Below are positions 12,376-24,719 of a DNA stretch of 64,000 nt, one piece after another; position 1 is the first letter of the stretch, and each line of letters opens with the position of its first letter. The DNA is from Mixophyes australis. Taxonomy: Eukaryota > Chordata > Amphibia > Anura > Limnodynastidae. The notes under the pieces were generated by a model. The model saw only the letters and a list, made by a program, of their open reading frames with translations. It was not told the DNA's origin and made no database searches. The position numbers and the translations under genes are program-made. The DNA lies in assembly GCA_036250195.1 (NCBI GenBank), contig JAVHZZ010000005.1, forward strand, positions 178,791,448-178,855,447, written 5' to 3'.

Positions 12376-12986
12376 CGGGGTTTCAGCGCTAGTGGGGAAA
12401 CATCTCTCACTTTATATGAAGGGAACTTAAAAGGTATTTGACAATGATGGGCTAAAGAGAGGGAACTCTAGTATGTGGTGGGGGGAGAAGGAATGTGTAT
12501 GGTGAGCTTGGTCACCGCACATGGGTATGACATTATTTTTAGCATTCTATATTTTCTGTCTAGGTACTGATGATATAATTTCCAGACAGAAAACTTTTCA
12601 AAACCTCATTAATCACATTTTAATTGCTGTATCTTCAAAACTACCTCTCCTAACCTTGGTCTGTCTGATGAAACTACTGGGATTCCTGAACCTGCTACCA
12701 CGTTCTGCCACGTAATTATAATCATTTATGTTTGGAAGCTCTCTAACCCATCAACACCTGCAGTGCTAGTTGTTGACAGAACTGCAAAGTCCTCAAGATT
12801 ATCAACATCGATGTGTTTATTTTAAGCCATAAGCTATTGGCAAACTTGAAGATTTTCATAATCCTAAGGAAAACAACACCTATCTTGATTTAACAGCTTA
12901 CTGACTAAACATCTATATTAGTTCCCCACATTGCACTTTAAACCACAGCTCATATCCATCCAAACTACCCATATTTGTTGTCTTTG
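12376..12986. other. Unassigned DNA
   Basis: No gene or repeat recognised. Confidence 0.5.
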
Positions 12987-13190
12987 GGCCTGACAAATAC
13001 TTGATAGCTTATTTGTACACTGACATTTAAAGTTGATATTTGTGTGCTACATGAAAAAACAGTCAGTATTTAACTTATGTGCAAAACAGAAAACTCATTT
13101 TCACCCCTTGCATTGTAACATGGTTTTGTCCAGGAGACTTAAATAAGAAACATCTTAATTTAAGATCCTTAATGAATCAGGCCCCTTGTG
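12987..13190. mobile_element. Half of palindromic MITE, family P
   Basis: Corresponds to the right half of 13755-14087, from the palindrome centre (ACTTGATAGCT) to the terminus TTAATGAATCAGGCCCC. The left half is absent. Confidence 0.75.
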
Positions 13191-13754
13191 TCTATTTGTA
13201 CACATCTGCGAACACAATTGCAAAGAAAATGGAAACTATTTTAAGCAAGTTGGTTGTGTTTTCCAAAAGGCTGTTCAGGGAAGTCACAAGGCATAACTTG
13301 CTTTGTGCATGCTTTGCAGCTTCCAGGCTGTACAGAAGCAAATCCATTCAGCCAATCAGAGTACTTTATTATATTAAACAATTGCCTTTGCAGTTCATTG
13401 TCATTGGTCAGAGACTCACTTGCCAGGCAGCACCTGCCACTATGGCGCACACCAATTGCTTGTGAGGATTACTTTTAATAGATCCTAAACCTCCAAATTA
13501 TTGTCAGTTTTCATTTTTAACATTCACATGTTAATAAATATCCAAAGGACAGTTCTGTGAGGACAGATGGAGTCCCGTATGATCCCGGGTTATGTGGGAC
13601 AATGGCAACCCTAAAAATGTCTCCAAATGATACATTGCAGCCTTGTCTTTGAGTTAATTTAATGCAATATCCATGTTGCTGCCATTTTTAAATCTTACTT
13701 GAGGACAGGTCAGTGGCAGCAGCAGGAAAGCATTTCATGACACGCTTGAAAATC
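13191..13754. other. Unassigned DNA
   Basis: A 128-codon frame (13079-13465) begins inside the MITE and shows no domain. No other feature seen. Confidence 0.5.
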
Positions 13755-14087
13755 ATGGGCCTGATTCATTAAGGATCTTAACTTAAGAAACTTCTTATTT
13801 CAGTCTCCTGGACAAAACCATGTTACAATGCAAGGGGTGCAAATTAGTTTTCTGTTTTGCACATGTTAAATACTGACTGTTTTTTCATGTAGCACACAAA
13901 TATCAACTTTAAATTTCAGTGTACAAATGAGCTATCAAGTATTTGTGTGCTACATGAAAAAACAGTCAGTATTGAACTTATGTGCAAAACAGAATACTAA
14001 TTTGCACCCCATGCATTGTAACATGGTTTTGTCCAGGAGACTGAAATAACAAGTTTCTCAAGTTAAGATCCTTAATGAATCAGACCC
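13755..14087. mobile_element. Full-length palindromic MITE, family P
   Basis: Termini GGGCCTGATTCATTAAGGA and its reverse complement at the right end. The whole 333-bp element is close to one palindrome: left and right halves share GACAAAACCATGTTACAATG and TGTAGCACACAAATA in opposite orientation. Non-coding. Superfamily not assigned, because no target duplication is clear. Confidence 0.8.
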
Positions 14088-16771
14088 CATATTATTATTA
14101 TTTCTGTTATTATCTAGTGGTTTTTAAGTAAAAATTCCTCCTGCTATATTTAATATTGTATCTTACAAATGTAAATGTCTTTAGTCAAACTGCTCAGAAA
14201 TGCATTCTATTATCAGTGGTTTTTATATGTTTCCTAAGGTAGAGAGGACGCATGTTCCTGTTGAATAAATTATGCAATCTGGCAACCCCTGATGCGAGGT
14301 GGACGTCCCAGATTAACCACTATTCCCATTTCAATGCAGTTCAGTTTTAGCAGGTTGCAAGCAGTGTAATCAATATGCAGCAGGGGCTCAATCACACCTT
14401 TTGTCTGAAAGATTTGTGCTCCATTTATTATGGGCCTCTGTTATGAAGTGCACTAGATGCTCTACTAGTGCACCTGGATGGTCTGCCTTGTGCACATCAC
14501 AGTGTATTCCTGCTTTCTACTCTCTGGAGATATCTCTGCATACTACAAGTACACCTAGGTGTGTGACGATGTGGACAAATCTCCAGAGTCATGTTCATCC
14601 CCCTTTGTCTCATTTCGATAATCTTGCTCTGCAAAAGTAAATCTCATTCCTGCACTGCTTCACAAAACAAGGTGCACCAGCGCTCTTACACCAGGCTTTG
14701 CAAGGGGCGACCTTACTCTGTTCAACGCCTCCTCTCTGTTTCTGCGCAAATGCTGCCATCTTGCACTGCAGAACCATGCCCTGTGCTGGAAATCTAGATG
14801 CAGCTGCGCATACTGTATAAAAGTATGTACTTCTAATTTCTACTTCTGGAAAGTTTTTTTCTGTCAGGATCTTTGGCGGCAACGTAAATAGAGGGCTCAG
14901 TGTAACTCCCAGGTCAATGAGGCTGCTCCATTCATGTTAACACAAAAAATACTCTTGGAGACAATTATGGACAGATAAAGTGGGTTGGAGAATAGAAAGT
15001 TCTGCTTTGTAAGCTTTGTGTAGGACATGGGGGATTGAAGAGAAATGGGGAAAACACGAAAATGAATAAGACAAACATTACTTGGAAACCTATATATTGG
15101 TGCAGCTGAGTTCATAACAAAACAATGTCTCCTTTTCAGGGAGCTGAAGACTACGAAAACAAAAAGATGTGTCGCTCTGTGCACAATTTTCCAGGCTGTC
15201 AGTATTTGCCCATAAAAGGGTCTCATTCACCTTTTCTAGCAACAATTGTTCTTAAAACATCCTTTTAGTGGTGGCATATTACGGGAACATGGAAAGTTTA
15301 CAAGTCCTCTGCAGGATTAGAAAAATGCAGAAACATACAGAATCGGTCTGTTGAGAACTAGCCAGTCAATGCCAGTCAATATGAATCCAGTTATCAATGT
15401 GAATACAGGGGTGTAGCTATAAATCTCTGGAACCTAATTGTAATGGAACATTCTGCGCACTATCATACCCTGCTCCATCCCCAGTCAGTATCCTATTGGG
15501 CTGAGTACTAATTGCATGTGTAGCAATTTGGCACATTAGTCTACATTATATTTACAGTCATTTTATCCTCATTATTTACCAAATTATAGAACTGCCTGGA
15601 TAAATTTGCTATAGAGACACAAGGCCCCATGGCAGTCACATATAGGGCTATAGCTATAGTTACTTCCGTGTCAGAACACGTCCCGGAACTATATCCTGGA
15701 CCAGAATATCATTTTATACACTTTACAAGGTTTATGTAAAACAATATTTAAATATAGGCCCCGTAGTTCAAAGCCCTGGAATAATACTTAAAGCAAATAA
15801 GCAGCAAATATTGTTTTGGCCTTTGCTATGAAACTACACAGTAACTGAACACCTGCATATAGCAAAGCCCTAAAAGTAAATAGTCTTTCAAATAGAAACA
15901 GGAGTGGATAGACAAGAATCCGATTAGAGCTAGAAACTTGTGCCAACTTTACGCCAGTATTCTGCAAGTGAAATAAAGGTAACATGGATTAAAGTCAAAG
16001 AGGTTATTATAAAGATAAGAGCAGCAACCGGGAAATCTCAGTATCAAAAACCAATAGAATGTGCTATGGTAGGCAGGACACGAGAGGGTCCAAAAGTGGA
16101 CAACCACTTTTAAAGGGACATTTAAGAATTATGTATGGTTCAGATTGTGGCCTAGCTAAAAGAAATATGAGTAGTATGGGTCCATTGCCTGAGCACTGCC
16201 TAGGCCAGTGATAGATTCCAGCATTCTGGTGTTTACCATGGTTGAACAATCTCTACTGTTTTTACTCTGAATTGTACATTTAAATGAAAATATTAGGGGG
16301 AGTGGGGCTGTCTTGACAAAGTCCACACTGTATTAGTATTTGTTCTCAGTTTATCCCACCTGGGTTACTGCAATTATTGCATTGAATATGTAAAAATAGA
16401 TTTGTTCAGTTAACTTATAATTTTACCTTTGAAACCATATTTGGTAAAAGCTTAAAAAAGAAATTGTCACTGTCCCATGTCAAAGGCCTTTTGTAAACCG
16501 GTCATTGCAAATCACATCAAAAGTGAATTAGTGTAAAATATGCTAAATGTAAAGATAAAGATTATCATATTAAAGAAAAGATTTGGTAATCAATGCTAAC
16601 AATAAATTGGTTTTAAAAAAAACAAAAACATCTCTTAAATCTCTTTTAAATACTATGCCCTGGACAGACACTTAGTCACTATTGTATTGATATTCGAATA
16701 TTGCAGGTCTATATACTTATTTTGAAATAATTAGGCCCTGGATCTAATATAGATATATATTTTAATATAAA

Positions 16772-16849
<78 letters not shown>

Positions 16850-18192
16850 TTACATTTTGTTGAACGAAGCATATGTTAAGAAGATGACTACTCTTGATAA
16901 CCAAGGACAATTCACATGAAATTTACTATGACAATTTCCTAATTCATATAATACATACAGTGTTTGACTCCTATTGTTTTCTAATTTACATTGTTCTTAT
17001 ATATTATGTGTTTGATTTTATGACACTGTTATTACCCTTGTATGGTTATAGTTTTAGTATATTATTGTTAAGTTTCAATAAGATGTATAGTATCACAATA
17101 TTTAAATAAAGAAATAAAATAAAAAATTCAATAGATCATATATGGCATACAAATAAAAAATAAAATAAACAAAAATAAAATAAATCCAAAACAATAAATT
17201 AAAACTAAGAATTGAAAAGAGTTCTGAAACAAGAGCTAAACAACTGAAAACAAACTAAACACATAAATATTTATTAAAATGAATAATAGTAATAATGAAA
17301 GATTATGTAAAATAACTACTATTTGAATATAACATATTTTTATACTAATCCACCTTAAAGTTTTACAAGAATTTTGCCTCCTATATCCCTCTATCCTTTA
17401 TAGATGTCCCAATTTAACATACATATCAATATTGGATATGAACAACAGATTTTTGCATTATTCTAAATCTGAATGAATTATCTGCTTTGTGGGATCCGAT
17501 AAGCAACATGTTTGTGGTCTAACAATTTTGCTGGAATTTGCCATATGCTCATAGGGAGCATTGAGACAGGTCTTTTACAATGGAAGCAACCAAAGGCTGT
17601 GATCTATTAGTACAACCTGTTTGTATTATTTAGTAATCTAAATCTAAGTTTAGTAGTAATTAGTAATCTAGTAAAATGTGTTCATCTTTGGAGTGCACAT
17701 AGTGCTACAAAATTAATACTGGACCTTTGGAAGACCATTAAATATTTTTAACATGCCTCTTGCTTGGAGAAAAAGCTAAATGATTAGATTTTAATAAGTT
17801 TTCTATTCATTATTCTTTGGCATTGAAATGTACAGTGTGAGTCAAATACACTTACTTATTAGGCTCATTATCATACAAGGGCAATGTAAAGACCAAGGTT
17901 CAGAAACAAGGGGGGGAGGGGGCATTATAGCTATGAATATATACTTAAATCCCCAGTGGATAGAGATCTTTTCCAGTCGTTGTTTTTATTTCTGCTAATT
18001 GGAGCTGATGGCTACTATGGCAGTACACAAAATAAATTTAAATCCCACATTTTTAAAGAAATGTATTCAAACCTGTTTTCCTTTGCAGGTCATTGTATAT
18101 AAAGGTTCTAAAAGGTTCAACATTACTCAATGTTTCAGTGCTTACATCAGAATTCTAATCAAGAGATTTGGTTTGCTACATTTTTCACTTGA
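14088..18192. other. 4.1 kb without recognised gene
   Basis: Long AT-rich stretch. Short open frames (up to 109 codons, 14897-15226 minus) have no domain, conserved motif or exon signals I can recognise. It contains one AT microsatellite, listed separately. This is the least repeat-marked part of the window and could be unique sequence. Confidence 0.5.
16776..16845. repeat. (AT)n microsatellite
   Basis: Pure TA/AT run of about 70 bp. Confidence 0.95.
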
Positions 18193-18326
18193 CTAATCAT
18201 CATTATCACTATTTATTTATATAGCGCCACTGATTCCGCAGCACTGTACAGAGAACTCACTCACATCAGTCCCTGCCCAATTGTAGGTTACAGTCTAAAT
18301 TCCCTAACATACACACACAGGCAGAC

Positions 18327-18363
<37 letters not shown>

Positions 18364-18567
18364 AGGGTCAATTTTGATAGCAGCCAATTAACCTACCAGA
18401 ATGTTTTTTTGGAGTGTGGGAGGAAACCGGAGCACCTGGAGGAAACCCACGCAAACACAGGGAGAACATACAAACTCCACACAGATAAGGCCATGGTCGG
18501 GAATTGAACTCATGACCCCAGTGCTGTGAGGCAGAAGTGCTAACCACTTAGCCACTGTGTTGCCCCT
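18193..18567 (-). mobile_element. SINE with L2-like tail, reverse copy
   Basis: Reverse complement of the SINE at 3918: tail TATATAGCGCCACTGATTCC near 18217, head with TAACCACTTAGCCACTGTG near 18541. Carries a (CA)/(GA)n microsatellite at about 18308-18360 in the position where copy 1 has (TG)n. Confidence 0.85.
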
Positions 18568-18808
18568 AATCAGAATGTACACATTTTTGACAAATCTGAC
18601 ATATGTACGGGCAGTCTGAACTATGTTAATTAAAAAAAAATATATATAGTAGGGATGAGCGCACTCGGATTTATGAAATCCGAGCCCACCCGAACGTTGC
18701 CGATCCGAGTCGGATCCGAGACAGATCCGGGTATTGGCGCCAAATTCAAATCTGAAACTGAGGCTCTGACTCATAATCCCGTTGTCGGATCTCGCGATAC
18801 TCGGATCC

Positions 18809-18815
18809 TATAAAT
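18809..18815 (+). promoter_or_regulatory. TATA box of hAT1 transposase
   Basis: TATAAAT lies just after GATCTCGCGATACTCGGATC. The same arrangement (Cgatctcgc-like block, then TATAAATA at 55558 and TATAAGTA at 59731) is kept in the two related elements, 160-175 bp from the left end. Position and conservation point to a promoter; this is inferred. Confidence 0.6.
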
Positions 18816-18859
18816 TCCCCGCTAGTCGCCGCCATCTTCACTCGGGCATTGATCAGGGT

Positions 18860-19620
18860 AGAGGGAGGGTGTGTTAGGTGGTCCTCTGTCCTGGTAGATC
18901 TCGTGCTGTGCTGTTTAGTTCTGTGCTGTGCTGTTTAGTTCTGTGCTGTGCTGTGCTGTGCTGTGTTCTGCAGTATCAGTCCAGTGGTGCTGTGTGCTGT
19001 GCTCTGTCCTTCTGAGGTCAGTGGTGCTGCTGGGTCCAGTGCTGTGTCCTGTTCAGTCCAGTGGTGCTGTGTCCTGTGCTCTGTACTTCTAAGGGCATAG
19101 TTATTTCCCCAATATTCCCCTGTGTTTAAAAAAATAAAAAAAAGTTATTTAAAAAAATACCAAACACTAATTTAATTTTTTTTAATTACCACAAAATTTG
19201 CACAACCAATCCTGCAGTATAAGCCCATTGGTACTGCAATATTACCAAGTTCACACATTCAGCAGTAAAAGTCCAGTGGTACTGCAATATTACAAAGTTT
19301 ACACATTCTGCAGTATCAGTCCAGTGGTGCTGTGTCCTGTGCTCTGTCCTGCTGAGTTCCGTAGTGCTGCTGGGTCCTGTGCCGTGTCCTGTTCAGTCCA
19401 GTGGTGCTGTGTCCTGTGCTCTGTGCTTCTAAGGGCATAGTTATTTCCCCATTATTCCCAAGTTTTTAAAAAATAAAAAAAAAGTAAAAAAAAAATTACA
19501 ATTAAAAATTAAAAAAAAAATATATATAATTATAACCAAATTTGCAAAACCAATACAGCAGTATAAGTCCATTGGTACTGCAATATTACCAAGTTCACAC
19601 ATTCTGCAGTATCTTGTGCT
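18860..19620 (+). repeat. Repeated leader of hAT1
   Basis: GTGCTGTGCTGTTTAGTTCT-type short repeats at 18900-18965 are followed by two to three roughly 350-bp units. Each unit contains CAGTCCAGTGGTGCTGTG, TTATTTCCCCA-TATTCCC, an A-rich stretch and GTACTGCAATATTACCAAG. It lies between the TATA box and the first ATG. Confidence 0.75.
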
Positions 19621-19627
19621 ACATATA

Positions 19628-20038
19628 ATGGAGACCAAAAATTTGGAGGATAAAGTAGGGAAAAATCAAGACCCACTTCCTCCTAATGCTGAAGCTGCTG
19701 CCACTAGTCATGACATAGACGATGAAATGCCATCAACGTCGTCTTCCAAGCCCGATGCCCAATCTCGTAGTACCGGGCATGTAAAATCCAAAAAGCCCAA
19801 GTTAAGAAAAAGTAGCAAAAAGAGAAACTTAAAATCATCTGAGGAGAAACGTAAAGTTGCCAATATGCCATTTACGACACGGAGTGGCAAGGAACGGCTT
19901 AGGCCCTGGCCCGTGTTCATGACTAGTGGTTCAGCTTCACCCACGGATCTTAGCCCTCCTCCTCCTCCCCCCCCCCTACAAAAAATTGAAGAGAGTTATG
20001 CTGTCAGCAACAAAACAGCAAACAACTCTGCCTTCTAA
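19628..20038 (+). CDS. hAT1 transposase, N-terminal frame
   Basis: The frame opens at ATG 19628 (protein start METKN) and ends at a stop at 20036-20038. It carries a basic region and the motif TRSGKERLRP, which is shared with the frames starting at 58061 (TRSGKER) and 60298 (HSGKERLRP) in the related elements. The starts MDSKQ and MDSQQ of those relatives align with this start. It overlaps the main transposase frame (open from 19923) in the +1 register. A run of ten C (19967-19976) lies in the overlap. In the 58061 relative, the same N-terminal part and the following acidic stretch are one uninterrupted frame. This frame is therefore best read as the first part of one protein split by a one-base slip. 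An intron is possible but less likely. Confidence 0.7.
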   Translation: METKNLEDKVGKNQDPLPPNAEAAATSHDIDDEMPSTSSSKPDAQSRSTGHVKSKKPKLRKSSKKRNLKSSEEKRKVANMPFTTRSGKERLRPWPVFMTSGSASPTDLSPPPPPPPLQKIEESYAVSNKTANNSAF

Positions 20039-22625
20039 AGAGAAATTATCACAAATCCACAAGGCGAGTCCAAGGATGTTGGTGGTTGTCAAGCCTGACC
20101 TTCCCATCACTGTACGGGAAGAGGTGGCTCGGGAGGAGGCTATTGATGATGTAGCTGGCGCTGTGGAGGAACTTGATGATGAGGATGGTGATGTGGTTAT
20201 TGTAAATGAGGCACCAGGGGGGGAAACAGCTGATGTCCATGGGATGAAAAAGCCCATCGTCATGCCTGGTCAGAAGACCAAAAAATGCACCTCTTCGGTC
20301 TGGAGTTATTTTTATCCAAATCCAGACAACCAATGTATGGCCATATGTAGCTTATGTAAAGCTCAAATAAGCAGGGGTAAGGATCTTGCCCACCTAGGAA
20401 CATCCTCCCTTATACGTCACCTGAATAACCTTCATAGTTCAGTGGTTAGTTCAGGAACTGGGGCTAGGACCCTCATCGGTACAGGGACACCTAAATCCCG
20501 TGGTCCAGTTGGATACACACCAGCAACACCCTCCTCGTCAACTTCCTCCACAATCTCCATCAGATTCAGTCCTGCAGCCCAAGTCAGCAGCCAGACTGAG
20601 TCCTCCTCAATACGGGATTCATCCGAGGAATCCTGCAGCGGTACGCCTACTACTGCCACTGCTGCTGTTGCTGCTGTTAGTCGGTCATCTTCCCAGAGGG
20701 GAAGTCGTAAGACCGCTAAGTCTTTCACAAAACAATTGACCGTCCAACAGTCGTTTGCCATGACCACAAAATACGATAGTAGTCACCCTATTGCAAAGCG
20801 TATAACTGCGGCTGTAACTGCAATGTTGGTGTTAGACGTGCGCCCGGTGTCCGCCATCAGTGGAGTGGGATTTAGAGGGTTGATGGAGGTATTGTGTCCC
20901 CGGTACCAAATCCCGTCGAGATTCCACTTCACTAGGCAGGCGATACCAAAAATGTACAGAGAAGTACGATCAAGTGTCCTCAGTGCTCTAAAAAATGCGG
21001 TTGTACCCACTGTCCACTTAACCACGGACATGTGGACAAGTGGTTCTGGGCAAACGAAGGACTATATGACTGTGACAGCCCACTGGGTAGATGCATCCCC
21101 TTCCGCAGCAACAGCAACAGCTGCATCAGTAGCAGCAACTACAAAATGGCGGCTCGTGCAAAGGCAGGCAACATTGTGTATTACAGGCTTTAATAAGAGG
21201 CACAACGCTGACAACATATTAGAGAAAATGAGGGAAATTATCTCCCAGTGGCTTACCCCACTTAGACTCTCATGGGGATTTGTGGTGTCAGACAATGCCA
21301 GTAACATTGTGCGGGCATTAAATATGGGCAATTTCCAGCACGTCCCATGTTTTGCCCACACCATTAATTTGGTGGTGCAGCATTACCTCAAGAGTGACAG
21401 GGGTGTGCAGGAGATGCTTGCGGTGGCGCGCAAAATTGCTGGACACTTTCGGCATTCAGCCAGTGCCTACCGCAGACTAGAGGCACATCAAAAAAGCATG
21501 AACCTGCCCTGCCATCACCTCAAACAAGAGGTTGTGACGCGCTGGAACTCCACCCTCTATATGCTGCAGAGGATGGAGGAGCAGCAAAAGGCCATTCAGG
21601 CCTACACAGCCACCTACGACATAGGCAAAGGAGTGGGGATGCGCCTCAGTCAAGCGCAGTGGAGACTGATTTCCGTGTTGTGCAAGGTTCTGCAGCCATT
21701 TGAACTTGCCACACGAGAAGTCAGTTCCGACACTGCCAGCTTGAGTCAGGTCATTCCCCTGATCAGGCTGTTGCAGAAGCAGCTGGAGAAAGTGAGGGAG
21801 GAGCTGGTAAGCCATTGCGATTACACCAAGCATGTAGCTCTTGTGGATGTAGCCCTTCGTACGCTTTGCCAGGATCCGAGGGTGGTCACTCTTTTAAAGT
21901 CAGAGGAATACATTCTGGCCACCGTGCTCGATCCTCGGTTTAAAGCGTATGTTGTGTCTCTGTTTCCGGCGGACACAAGTCTACAGCGGTGCAAAGACCT
22001 GCTGGTCAGGAGATTGTCCTCTGAAGAGGACCGTGACATGCCAACAGCTCCACCCTCATTTTCTTCCACATCTATGGCTGCGAGGAAAAAGCTCAGTTTT
22101 CCCAAAAGAGGCACTGGCGGGGATGCTGATAACATCTGGTCCGGATTGAAGGACCTGCCAACCATTGCAGACATGTCTACTCTCGCTGCATTGGATGCTG
22201 TCACAATAGAAAAAATTGTGGATGATTACTTTGCTGACACCATCCAAGTAGACATGTCAGACAGTCCATATTGTTACTGGCAGGAAAAAAAGGCAGTTTG
22301 GAAGCCCCTGTACAAACTGGCTCTATTTTACCGGAGTTGTCCCCCCTCCAGTGTGTACTCGGAAAGAGTTTTTAGTGCAGCGGGGAACCTGGTCAGTGAG
22401 CGGCGAAGGAGGTTGCTTCCTCACAACGTTGAAAAAATGATGTTTATAAAAATGAATAATCAATTCCTCAATGAAGTACAGCACTGCCCTCCAGATACTA
22501 CAGAGGGACCTGTGGTTGTGGAGTCCAGCGGGGACGAATTGATAATGTGTGATGAGGAGGAAGTACACACTGTAGGGGGAGAGGAATCAGAGGTTGAGGA
22601 TGAGGACGACATCTTGCCTCAGTAG
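19998..22625 (+). CDS. hAT transposase (BED finger, RNase H-like, hATC)
   Basis: Main frame, 875 codons from its first ATG; the frame is already open from 19923, so the true protein probably includes the upstream frame. Residues are counted from ATG 19998. An acidic stretch at about 45-70 precedes a BED zinc finger (W102, C117-x2-C120, H141-x4-H146). A Ser-rich linker follows. The RNase H-like core has DMWTS with D344, SDNASN with D432 and the C451-FA-H454 motif typical of hAT proteins. The hATC dimerisation region (SSVYSERVFSAAGNLVSERR) contains E789, the likely third acidic residue, and the protein ends in an acidic tail. No stop interrupts these domains. By family knowledge it cuts and pastes the element in the nucleus. 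It resembles Ac/ZBED-type hAT proteins. Confidence 0.92.
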   Translation: MLSATKQQTTLPSKEKLSQIHKASPRMLVVVKPDLPITVREEVAREEAIDDVAGAVEELDDEDGDVVIVNEAPGGETADVHGMKKPIVMPGQKTKKCTSSVWSYFYPNPDNQCMAICSLCKAQISRGKDLAHLGTSSLIRHLNNLHSSVVSSGTGARTLIGTGTPKSRGPVGYTPATPSSSTSSTISIRFSPAAQVSSQTESSSIRDSSEESCSGTPTTATAAVAAVSRSSSQRGSRKTAKSFTKQLTVQQSFAMTTKYDSSHPIAKRITAAVTAMLVLDVRPVSAISGVGFRGLMEVLCPRYQIPSRFHFTRQAIPKMYREVRSSVLSALKNAVVPTVHLTTDMWTSGSGQTKDYMTVTAHWVDASPSAATATAASVAATTKWRLVQRQATLCITGFNKRHNADNILEKMREIISQWLTPLRLSWGFVVSDNASNIVRALNMGNFQHVPCFAHTINLVVQHYLKSDRGVQEMLAVARKIAGHFRHSASAYRRLEAHQKSMNLPCHHLKQEVVTRWNSTLYMLQRMEEQQKAIQAYTATYDIGKGVGMRLSQAQWRLISVLCKVLQPFELATREVSSDTASLSQVIPLIRLLQKQLEKVREELVSHCDYTKHVALVDVALRTLCQDPRVVTLLKSEEYILATVLDPRFKAYVVSLFPADTSLQRCKDLLVRRLSSEEDRDMPTAPPSFSSTSMAARKKLSFPKRGTGGDADNIWSGLKDLPTIADMSTLAALDAVTIEKIVDDYFADTIQVDMSDSPYCYWQEKKAVWKPLYKLALFYRSCPPSSVYSERVFSAAGNLVSERRRRLLPHNVEKMMFIKMNNQFLNEVQHCPPDTTEGPVVVESSGDELIMCDEEEVHTVGGEESEVEDEDDILPQ

Positions 22626-22979
22626 AGCCTGTTTAGTCTGTACAGGGAGAGATGAATAGCTTTTTTGGTGTGGGGGCCCAAACAAACCAATCATTTCAGC
22701 CAAAGTTGTTTGGTAGGCCCTGTCGCTGAAATGATTGGTTTGTTAAAGTGTGCATGTCCTATTTCAACAACATAAGGGTGGGTGTGAGGGCCCAAGGACA
22801 ATTCCATCTTGGACCTTTTTTTTTTGCATTATATGACCAATCAACAGTCGTTTGCCATGTTCAAAAAGTAAAACCAAATTTAAAAAAATTCAAGAAATTA
22901 AACCAAAAGTAAAATGCCGTGTCATAATTTAAAACAAGAGGTATTGACGTGCTCTAAAACTACTGTATTGTTGTTTATA

Positions 22980-24530
22980 TTTTATAAACACTACACTTGA
23001 AAGCTTGAGTCTTTCAATAAAAAAGTAACTGTCCATTGCACGAATATTTGCAACAGGGACAATTTTAGGGTTAAGAAAGTCAACTAATAACACTTCGACG
23101 CTGTCTGTCTTTATAAACACTACACTTGGAAGTTGTAGGAGGTATTGTGGCCCCGGCACCAAATTTACTACCGGGGCCACTCCACTGTGCAGTCCATATT
23201 TAGGTGTATCAGATATTAAACAACGGTGACAGTTGATGCCCAATTTTTTAATTATATTGTGGCCTCGGTACCAAATTGTGTACCGGGGCCACCACACTAC
23301 GCAGTCCAGATACTTGTTTGGTGGAATTCAGACCAGTTGAGGGTTTTATTATTATATTGTGGGGACCACTCTATCTATACCACACTACAACTCTATACCA
23401 CTCTATTTCATACTTTAATTCTATTTCATACTTTAATTCTATTTCATACTTTAATTCTATTACTAATTACCATAAAGAGGAACTGCCGCTTCTATTTAAT
23501 ACTTTAATTCTATTAGTAGTTACCATAAAGAGGAACAAAATAAACCAATTTTACCAAAAGTATAATATGACTTAGACTTACAAACACTACACTTGAAAGA
23601 TGGTGCCTTTAAATGAAAAAGTCAGTCTTCATTGCACGACTATGTGCAACAGGGACAGTTTTTGGGTTTACAAAGTCAACCAATAACACTTGGACCCTGT
23701 CTGTCTTTAACATACTTGATGGGATCTCAATGACGAATTGTCTGTACCATGTTTGGAGGAGGTATTGTGGCCCCGGTATCAAATTGGGTACCGGGGCCAC
23801 CCCACTATGCAGTCCAGATACTTGTTTGGTGGAATTCTGACACGTGGAGGGTTTTTTAATTATATTGTGGCCTCTGTACCAAATTGTGTACCGGGGCCAC
23901 CACACTACGCAGTCCAGATACTTGTTTGGTGGAATTCAGACCAGTTGAGGGTTTTATTATTATATTGTGGGGACCACTCTATCTATACCACACTACAACT
24001 CTATACCACTCTATTTCATACTTTAATTCTATTTCATACTTTAATTCTATTTCATACTTTAATTCTATTACTAATTACCATAAAGAGGAACTGCCGCTTC
24101 TATTTAATACTTTAATTCTATTAGTAGTTACCATAAAGAGGAACAAAATAAACCAATTTTACCAAAAGTATAATATGACTTAGACTTACAAACACTACAC
24201 TTGAAAGATGGTGCCTTTAAATGAAAAAGTCAGTCTTCATTGCACGACTATGTGCAACAGGGACAGTTTTTGGGTTTACAAAGTCAACCAATAACACTTG
24301 GACCCTGTCTGTCTTTAACATACTTGATGGTATCTCAATGACGAATTGTCTGTACCATGTTTGGAGGAGGTATTGTGGCCCCGTTATCAAATTGGGTACC
24401 GGGGCCACCACACTACGCAGTCCATACCCTTTTTTGGTGGAATTCTGACACGTGGAGGGTTTTTTAATTATATTGTGGCCTCGGTACCAAATTGTGTACC
24501 GGGGCCACCACACTACGCAGTCAAGATAGA
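22980..24530 (+). repeat. 0.6 kb tandem duplication 3' of the transposase
   Basis: Units begin near 22986, 23581 and 24189; the last two starts are exactly 608 bp apart. Unit 2 and partial unit 3 are almost identical, while unit 1 is diverged. Each contains CCGGGGCCACCACACTACGC-type blocks and a triplicated TTTCATACTTTAATTCTA. The 93-125-codon frames inside are repeat by-products. Confidence 0.9.
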
Positions 24531-24719
24531 TAGATGCGTATCATAGATAAAGTACATTCAGTGGTGTGGGGCAAATTGAAAAATATTCAAAATGCACTGA
24601 CATTATCAAAAACAAGAGGTTGTCACACGCTAAAACTCCAACATGTATATGATGGAGAGGATGGAGGAGCAGCCGTATGTGTAGTGTAATGCAGACCTGT
24701 TGAAGGTTTTTTATATATT

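Noticed and set aside
14897..15226. 109-codon minus-strand frame as an exon
   Set aside because: No recognisable domain, no consistent splice sites and no neighbouring exon.
19926..19928. Start of the transposase at 19926
   Set aside because: The codon is GTG and the frame is simply open from a stop at 19920-19922. The first ATG is 19998, and the real start is probably 19628 in the other frame.
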